Shown here one piece after another: positions 15,250 through 20,055 of a stretch of DNA of 20,055 nucleotides (its first letter is position 1; every line of letters begins with the position of its first letter). The notes beneath the pieces are model-generated. The model worked only from the letters and a program-made list of their open reading frames with translations, was not told the origin of the DNA and did no database searches. The DNA lies in NCBI GenBank assembly GCA_049322335.1, contig JBMORL010000038.1:1-20055 (forward strand). The letters are read 5' to 3'. The position numbers were made by a program, and so were the translations under genes. This DNA is from JBMORL01 sp049322335 (GTDB taxonomy: Bacteria > Bacteroidota > Bacteroidia > Flavobacteriales_D > UBA2798).

Positions 15250-16257
15250 ATGAAACAGGATAACAACAAGGATTTCAATGCGTCATCGCTGATTTTACTG
15301 CTTTGGGAATGGCGGAAAAGGATTATTATAGTGATGATAGTTACTGCTGTTGTTTCTTCGGTGGTATCGCTGCTCATGCAGGAAAAATACAAATCCACGG
15401 CTATTATTTTCCCTGCCAAATCCAATACTGTGCTTATTGGCGAAATGCTCAATCCCAACCAAAGTTCGTTGCAGGTGGGTGAAGAAGAGGAAGCCGAACA
15501 AATGCTGCAAATTCTTAATTCGGCCCTCATCAGGAACAAAATTATAGAGAAATATAACCTGATGACCCATTACGAAATTGATACGGGTTCCAAATACAAA
15601 AACACTAATCTTATTAAAGAATACGAGGAAAACGTAAAGTGCTCGCGTACACGTTACGGCTCCATTATTATTGAAGTACTGGATCATAGCCCTGATACGG
15701 CTATGCTGATAGCCAACGACATTGCCACTTTGGTTGACTCTGCCAAAAATAAAATGCTGAAAGAACGTGCTTTGCAGGCATTCAGAATTGTGGAAAAAGA
15801 ATATAATTCTTTAACCGAACAAAGGAATACGCTGGTGGATACGCTGGGAAAATTGTCGATGATGGGAGTAGTGAGCAGTTCTGCGATTCCAGCGCTTTTG
15901 GAAGTACAGGCCAATGCCATTAAAGAAAGGGATATGCAACTGATGATTGAGCTGGATACACAAATTAAGATGAACCGGAGATATGGAAGTATAAGCGCCT
16001 CTTTTGCCGAACAACTTGAATTAAAAAATAAAAGGCTCGAGGAAATGGAGGCTGTGTATATCCAGGCTAAGTCGGATGCCTATTCTCCCTATACCTATAA
16101 ATTTGAAGTGGAACCTGCTACCAAAGCAGAAAAAAAATCTTACCCGATACGGTGGCTGATTGTTTTCATTTCTACTGTTTCTTCTTTTTTCTTTATGGTT
16201 TTTCTCATCATGTCCATAGAAAAAATAAAGGAATTAAAATCCATTTCCAAAAAGTAA
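15250..16257 (+). CDS. Wzz-type polysaccharide chain-length determinant
   Basis: The 335-residue inner-membrane protein of the polysaccharide co-polymerase family sets the length of chains made by a Wzy polymerase. It has the standard Wzz topology: a short cytoplasmic N-terminus, TM1 at about 24-43 (RIIIVMIVTAVVSSVVSLLM), a large periplasmic domain beginning EKYKSTAIIFPA, helical and coiled-coil stretches (about 175-275), then KKSYPIRWLIVF leading into TM2 (about 302-322). There is no cytoplasmic tyrosine-kinase domain, so it is not a fused Wzc-type protein. Sequence is diverged from enteric Wzz, as usual in Bacteroidota. It ends 3 bp before the wzy-like gene, which makes a two-gene operon almost certain and supports the role. 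Confidence 0.87.
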   Translation: MKQDNNKDFNASSLILLLWEWRKRIIIVMIVTAVVSSVVSLLMQEKYKSTAIIFPAKSNTVLIGEMLNPNQSSLQVGEEEEAEQMLQILNSALIRNKIIEKYNLMTHYEIDTGSKYKNTNLIKEYEENVKCSRTRYGSIIIEVLDHSPDTAMLIANDIATLVDSAKNKMLKERALQAFRIVEKEYNSLTEQRNTLVDTLGKLSMMGVVSSSAIPALLEVQANAIKERDMQLMIELDTQIKMNRRYGSISASFAEQLELKNKRLEEMEAVYIQAKSDAYSPYTYKFEVEPATKAEKKSYPIRWLIVFISTVSSFFFMVFLIMSIEKIKELKSISKK

Positions 16258-16260
16258 TAC

Positions 16261-17697
16261 ATGGAAACCACGCAAAACGCCAGGTGGTTTTATATTCTGT
16301 CTATACTGTTTGTTGCGGCAAACTCACTGTTTTTTTATTTTGATATCCCGCTGTTTACGCTTTTGCCCTATGCGCTGATTACCATACTTATTTCTCTCTT
16401 TTACCCTGAAAGAGTTTTATATTCTGTATTTTTATTTACGCCACTTTCCCTGAATCTTGACGCGTTTGAAATTTATTCGGTAGGATTATATCTCCCCACG
16501 GAACCCTTGTTGTTTGGTGTGATGTTGCTGATTGTATTGCATTTTATCCGGCACGGGGTCCACGACCGGAAAATTTTTGAGCATCCGGTTTCACTGATCA
16601 TTTTACTTCAGCTGGCCTGGATTTTTGTAACTTCTGTCAGCAGCGAAGATCCTGCCGTGTCGCTGAAGTATTTCCTGGCCCGTATTTGGTTTGTTATTCC
16701 CTGCTATTTTTTATTAATTTACCTTTTTAAAAAAACAACGAATATCCGGTTAACGTTATGGCTCTATATTATTCCCTTTACACTGGTAATTATTTATGCT
16801 TCCATCAATCTCTGGCTTTATTCCTTTGATGAAAAAGCTGCTCATTGGGTGATGAATCCGTTTTTCAGGGACCACACTTCCTATGGCGCAATGGTGGCTT
16901 TTTACCTTCCGATGATTCTTTGCCTTTATTTTAATAAAGAAATTTTGCCGGTGGGCCGGTCATTACTCATTTTTATTTTCGTTGTTTTTGTCACAGGTGT
17001 TTTGTTCAGCTATACCCGTGCCGCCTGGGTGAGCCTTATCGGTGCACTGGGATTATTCATCATTCTTCGTATGAAAATAAAGTTATTTACTGTAGTATTG
17101 GGAGCACTTGCTGTATTGTTTTTATTCTTTACTTTTTATGACCAGATCATCATGGATCTTGAAAGAAATAAAACCGATTCATCAGATGACATTACCAAAC
17201 ATGTGGAATCCATTTCCAATATTTCTTCGGATGCTTCGAACCTCGAACGGCTCAACCGGTGGAATTGTGCCCTGCGAATGTTTAATGAACGTCCGTTTTT
17301 GGGATGGGGGCCGGGCACCTACCAGTTTTATTATGCCCCCTTCCAGCATTCTTCCGAACTTACCATCATCAGTACCAATTTTGGAGTAATGGGAAATGCC
17401 CACAGCGAATACCTGGGCCCTCTTGCCGAACAGGGCGCACCGGGAATGATCATTATGGTACTATTGGTGTTTACTATTATTTACAAAGGCATTACGATCT
17501 ATCAGAAATTACCCGAAGGAGAAATAAAAATCCTGGTGCTGGGAGCATTACTGGGGCTTACCACCTATTTTATTCACGGTGTGTTGAATAATTATCTTGA
17601 TACTGATAAAGCTTCGGTTCCGTTCTGGAGTTTTGTTGCGATAATTGTAGCTGCGGAATTATATCATCTTCCCTCAGTTAAAACGGATAGTAAGTAG
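16261..17697 (+). CDS. O-antigen ligase/polymerase-family membrane protein (Wzy/WaaL-like)
   Basis: The 478-residue polytopic inner-membrane protein, with about ten or more hydrophobic spans, is expected to polymerise or ligate lipid-linked oligosaccharide units on the periplasmic face. It carries the family hallmarks FSYTRAAWVSL (249-259), a large periplasmic loop (about 293-395) with RLNRWNCALRMF and RPFLGWGPGTYQFYY, and NAHSEYLGPLAEQG (379-392), where the histidine is typical. Wzy polymerases and WaaL ligases cannot be separated by these motifs. The wzz gene 3 bp upstream favours polymerase. Its last 24 bp overlap the end of the phosphatase gene on the other strand, so there is no room for a separate terminator, and the transcripts must be complementary at their 3' ends. 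Confidence 0.88.
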   Translation: METTQNARWFYILSILFVAANSLFFYFDIPLFTLLPYALITILISLFYPERVLYSVFLFTPLSLNLDAFEIYSVGLYLPTEPLLFGVMLLIVLHFIRHGVHDRKIFEHPVSLIILLQLAWIFVTSVSSEDPAVSLKYFLARIWFVIPCYFLLIYLFKKTTNIRLTLWLYIIPFTLVIIYASINLWLYSFDEKAAHWVMNPFFRDHTSYGAMVAFYLPMILCLYFNKEILPVGRSLLIFIFVVFVTGVLFSYTRAAWVSLIGALGLFIILRMKIKLFTVVLGALAVLFLFFTFYDQIIMDLERNKTDSSDDITKHVESISNISSDASNLERLNRWNCALRMFNERPFLGWGPGTYQFYYAPFQHSSELTIISTNFGVMGNAHSEYLGPLAEQGAPGMIIMVLLVFTIIYKGITIYQKLPEGEIKILVLGALLGLTTYFIHGVLNNYLDTDKASVPFWSFVAIIVAAELYHLPSVKTDSK

Positions 17698-18912
17698 TGC
17701 CGTATCATCAAGAAATTCATTTTTCCCCCTGTAACGGTCTACGTCTTTATACAGTTCTTCATTAATTACCTGTGTTTTGGGCTGGTTGAAATTTTTAAGA
17801 ACCGTTTCGGCCAGGCGTTCCATCGAGTAAGATTCGTTTTTATCATTTTCAATTTCCACCAGGCCATCAGTATAACATACAATTATACTTTTAGGTGCAA
17901 TAAAAATTTCGTCTTCTTCAATTTTCGGAATATGGTCTACCATTCCCAAACCCATACAACCCGCGCTTAAGAATCGGGTGTTTTTTCCATCTGTAAGTAC
18001 CGGGTGATTATGGCCTGCGTTGATATATTTCAGCTTTCTTGTAATCTGGTTGTAACGTGCAATAAAAAAAGTAATAAACCGCTCGCCCTTTGCGCTTTTT
18101 GAAATACTGGTATTCAATTCTTCTATCAAACGGGAAAAACTAAAATCTGTGTATTTGATAATCGCACGCAGATTGGCCTGGAAATTCGACATCAGCAATG
18201 CAGCGCTCACTCCTTTTCCTGAAACATCCGCCACACAAAAAACAAATTCATCTTCGTTGATAGGTATAAAATCATAGTAATCGCCACCTACCGACTGGTG
18301 AGCCATATATTTGGCAGACACATCTACAAATTTATTATGCGGTAAATTATCAGGAAGCAACAAACTTTGCATCTGCGAAGCTACTTCCAGCTCTTTTTTT
18401 ACCCGCTCCTGCCGGATAGCTTCTTTGGCCATTCGCTTGTTCTCAATGGCCACCACGATGATGTTGGTTAGCGTTTGTACAAACGGCAGGTGTTTTATAA
18501 TCGGGCTGATTTTTATTTCTTCTTCCAGGTCGCCAATCAGCAAATAGGCCAGTGGTTGCGATTTGTGATATACAGGAATTACCACATCAAATATATTCAA
18601 CGATTTTTTCGATGAAGATTCGATCATGGTGATGTCTTTAATTTTCATCAGGTCGGTGGCCACATTAATGTCCTTTGGCGAACCTTTTACTCCGTATTTT
18701 TTCACCAGTTTCCAGTCGTTGTCGTAAATGAAAAGCATGGCTTTCATAATATCCAGCTGTTCGCGCAATACATAAGTAAAAATATTCAGCAATTCTTCTA
18801 CCGAACTGTTGCTGTTAATAGCATTGGTAATTTCCAGCATCTGGCTAAGCTTGAAATCTTTCATGCTTAGTTTCTCTTCGAGCTTGTGTATTTTTTTCTG
18901 GCTGTCGCTCAT
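17674..18912 (-). CDS. SpoIIE/PP2C-type serine phosphatase with GAF-like sensor domain
   Basis: The 412-residue cytosolic protein phosphatase resembles RsbU/SpoIIE, which dephosphorylate anti-sigma antagonists or other regulators. Residues 1-30 form a coiled coil (KKIHKLEEKLSMKDFKLSQM). About 35-160 looks like a GAF domain (AMLFIYDNDWKLVKKYGV, PLAYLLIGDLEEE). A second linker helix (160-185) leads to the phosphatase domain. Metal-binding aspartates are intact: GGDYYDF (D211, D214), ADVSGKGVSAALLMS (D229), CYTDGLVE (D349) and FLDDTALL (D402-D403). AGHNHP (299-304) is also typical. It should therefore be active. No histidine kinase, STAS or anti-sigma gene is near, so its target is unknown. The start ATG overlaps the LpxD-like stop by 4 bp (ATGA), implying coupled translation. 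Confidence 0.92.
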   Translation of the reverse strand: MSDSQKKIHKLEEKLSMKDFKLSQMLEITNAINSNSSVEELLNIFTYVLREQLDIMKAMLFIYDNDWKLVKKYGVKGSPKDINVATDLMKIKDITMIESSSKKSLNIFDVVIPVYHKSQPLAYLLIGDLEEEIKISPIIKHLPFVQTLTNIIVVAIENKRMAKEAIRQERVKKELEVASQMQSLLLPDNLPHNKFVDVSAKYMAHQSVGGDYYDFIPINEDEFVFCVADVSGKGVSAALLMSNFQANLRAIIKYTDFSFSRLIEELNTSISKSAKGERFITFFIARYNQITRKLKYINAGHNHPVLTDGKNTRFLSAGCMGLGMVDHIPKIEEDEIFIAPKSIIVCYTDGLVEIENDKNESYSMERLAETVLKNFNQPKTQVINEELYKDVDRYRGKNEFLDDTALLTIRFN

Positions 18913-19838
18913 TTTTCTTTTTTGTATTCTGCAGCCATCATTTTCAAGGCAGCCAGTTCACGGTATTTTGTACGGGCTTCTTCAGCCGGACTTCCAAAAT
19001 AAGATTTGTTTCCTTCCACTGAATTTCCGATTCCTGATTGTCCCATTACCACTGCTCCTGCTCCGATAGTAATTCCGCTTACCACGCCCACTTGCCCCCA
19101 GAGCGTTACATTGTCTTCAATTATCACGCATCCGGCAACACCTACATGTGCCGCAAACAGGCAATTTTTTCCAATTACCGTATCGTGTCCAATCTGCACC
19201 AGGTTATCTATTTTGGTTCCTTTACCTATTACTGTGTCTCCCGTAACACCTTTATCAATAGTAGAATTAGCCCCGATCTCCACATCGTCTTCTATAATCA
19301 CTCTTCCGCAGGTATGCATTTTATCAAACCCGGTGGGGCGTTTTTTATAATAAAAGGCATGTCCTCCTATCACCACATTGGCGTGAAGTATAACATTACT
19401 TCCAACATGGCAATCATCATATATAACTACTCCCGGATATACGATGGTGTTGTCGCCAATAGTAACATTATGCCCGATAGTAACATTGGGATAAATAACA
19501 GCCGAAGGAGAAATTTTTGCATCGTGGCAAATTTCCAGGTGCTGTGTGGTGAGTGGCGAAAAGTGCCGGGTAATTTTATTGAAATCGCGGAAGGGATCAT
19601 CGGAAATCAACAGCGCTTTTCCTTTGGGACAATCTACTTCTTTGTTGATGATTACCGTTGTAGCCGCAGAAGCCAGTGCTTTATCGTAATACTTGGGGTG
19701 GTCAACAAAAACAATATCACCGGGAACTACTTTATGAATTTCGTTGATGCCGGAAACAAGGTGTTTTTCATCGCCCACGAATTTACATTGAATCAGGGCA
19801 GCTATTTCCTTCAGGGTTTGAGCGGGTTCTATCTTCAT
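18909..19838 (-). CDS. LpxD-like UDP-3-O-acylglucosamine N-acyltransferase
   Basis: The 309-residue cytosolic acyltransferase has the left-handed beta-helix fold. The N-terminal uridine-binding-type domain (1-100) includes GINEIHKVVPGDIVFVDHPKYYDKAL. From about 107 hexapeptide repeats run ISPSAVIYPNVTIGHNVTIG and onward. The catalytic-type histidine is H218 in DNLVQIGHDTVIG, aligning with H239 of E. coli LpxD. The C-terminus is KSYFGSPAEEARTKYRELAALK. It is shorter than canonical LpxD (about 340). It has GGHAFYYKKRPTGFDK where LpxD has a G-F-G-Y segment, matching a second LpxD-like paralogue I know from Bacteroidota. It may acylate lipid A precursor or a related UDP-sugar. No lpxA, lpxC or fabZ is adjacent, which favours the paralogue reading. 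It is the first gene of a coupled pair with the phosphatase. Confidence 0.85.
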   Translation of the reverse strand: MKIEPAQTLKEIAALIQCKFVGDEKHLVSGINEIHKVVPGDIVFVDHPKYYDKALASAATTVIINKEVDCPKGKALLISDDPFRDFNKITRHFSPLTTQHLEICHDAKISPSAVIYPNVTIGHNVTIGDNTIVYPGVVIYDDCHVGSNVILHANVVIGGHAFYYKKRPTGFDKMHTCGRVIIEDDVEIGANSTIDKGVTGDTVIGKGTKIDNLVQIGHDTVIGKNCLFAAHVGVAGCVIIEDNVTLWGQVGVVSGITIGAGAVVMGQSGIGNSVEGNKSYFGSPAEEARTKYRELAALKMMAAEYKKEK

Positions 19839-19893
19839 AACCTTTTACTTTCGCTATAAATGTAGCATAATTTGGAAAGGATACGAAGAGATG

Positions 19894-19963
19894 GCCACAG
19901 ATTACACGGATTTACACGGATAAAATGAATTTAAAATCTGTGATAATCCGTGAAATCCGTGGC
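19894..19963. repeat. 70-bp intergenic inverted repeat (CCACAGATT...AATCCGTGG type)
   Basis: In the 130-bp gap between the enolase stop and the LpxD-like start, bases 19894-19921 (opening GCCACAGATTACACGGATT) and 19935-19963 (ending AAATCCGTGGC) form long imperfect inverted arms of about 28 bp with roughly five mismatches. They enclose a short AT-rich loop. The left arm itself contains ACACGGAT twice. The element begins 5 bp after the enolase stop and could fold as a long 3' UTR hairpin, but lacks a T-run. Its left arm matches 203-223 in 19 of 21 bases. Similar sequences are known to me as dispersed intergenic repeats in diverse bacteria. Confidence 0.75.
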
Positions 19964-19968
19964 AGAAT

Positions 19969-20055
19969 TTAACGGGAATACCGAAATGTTCTTCCGGGAT
20001 AGACGGCTGCTGCTCCCAGCATTTCTTCTATGCGAAGCAACTGGTTGTATTTGGC
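19969..20055 (-). CDS. eno: Enolase, C-terminal fragment
   Basis: An open minus-strand frame enters from the right edge and ends at TAA (19971-19969), giving 28 residues: AKYNQLLRIEEMLG followed by AAAVYPGRTFRYSR. The string A-K-Y-N-Q-L-x-R-I-E-E-x-L-G is the invariant C-terminal helix of enolase, the glycolytic enzyme that converts 2-phosphoglycerate to phosphoenolpyruvate. The short tail YPGR..RY differs between species. The active site lies outside the window. It is on the same strand as the LpxD-like gene and 130 bp upstream of it, with the inverted repeat between. Confidence 0.9.
   Translation of the reverse strand, partial: AKYNQLLRIEEMLGAAAVYPGRTFRYSR

Noticed and set aside
17674..17697. 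Overlap of wzy and phosphatase ends as evidence of a frameshift or truncation
   Set aside because: Both proteins keep complete C-terminal motifs (DDTALL in the phosphatase, the final membrane span in Wzy), so it is a normal convergent overlap.

Overview
The window looks like the chromosome of a member of the Bacteroidota (Bacteroidetes). Several genes have the form typical of that phylum: a PafA-type alkaline phosphatase, an OmpA protein with a DUF5723-like N-terminus and thrombospondin type 3 repeats, an Mrp ATPase with the 'YFTP..LP.NKYYIFG' segment, and an NFU protein beside it. Intergenic regions carry TAnnTTTG-like -7 boxes and few Shine-Dalgarno sites, and base composition is moderately AT-rich. 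I see no tRNA, rRNA, CRISPR, transposase, integrase or phage gene. It reads as ordinary chromosome, with 14 complete protein genes and a gene fragment at each edge.

Layout, left to right. The end of a gamma-carbonic-anhydrase-like gene (+) faces the iron-sulfur pair mrp-nfu (-). Divergent from mrp is a two-gene unit (+): a secreted TPR-like protein and a secreted Asp-box beta-propeller protein. It converges on pafA (-). Next, all on the minus strand, are a lipoprotein coupled to a DUF2306 membrane protein, a clear rho-independent terminator, and a large OmpA-family outer-membrane protein. A glycosyltransferase, rnhB and a 905-residue membrane-anchored DUF3352-like/beta-propeller protein form the next minus-strand series. 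The glycosyltransferase is divergent from wzz-wzy (+), which overlaps tail to tail with a SpoIIE/PP2C phosphatase coupled to an LpxD-like acyltransferase (-). The end of enolase (-) closes the window.

Themes. Most genes serve the cell envelope: secreted propellers, periplasmic phosphatase, a peptidoglycan-anchored OmpA protein, polysaccharide polymerisation and chain-length control, and lipid-A-type acylation. The exceptions are Fe-S assembly (mrp-nfu), RNase HII and the central-metabolism fragments.

I find no obvious new defence or mobile system. The least explained features are: a pair of related intergenic repeats (203-223 and 19894-19963) that resemble short repeats scattered in many genomes; a duplicated copy of the nfu start region forming a 7-codon mini-ORF; the phosphatase/LpxD-like coupled pair; the split glycosyltransferase / wzz-wzy locus with a perfect palindrome in its divergent promoter region; and the DUF3352-like/propeller fusion beside rnhB.
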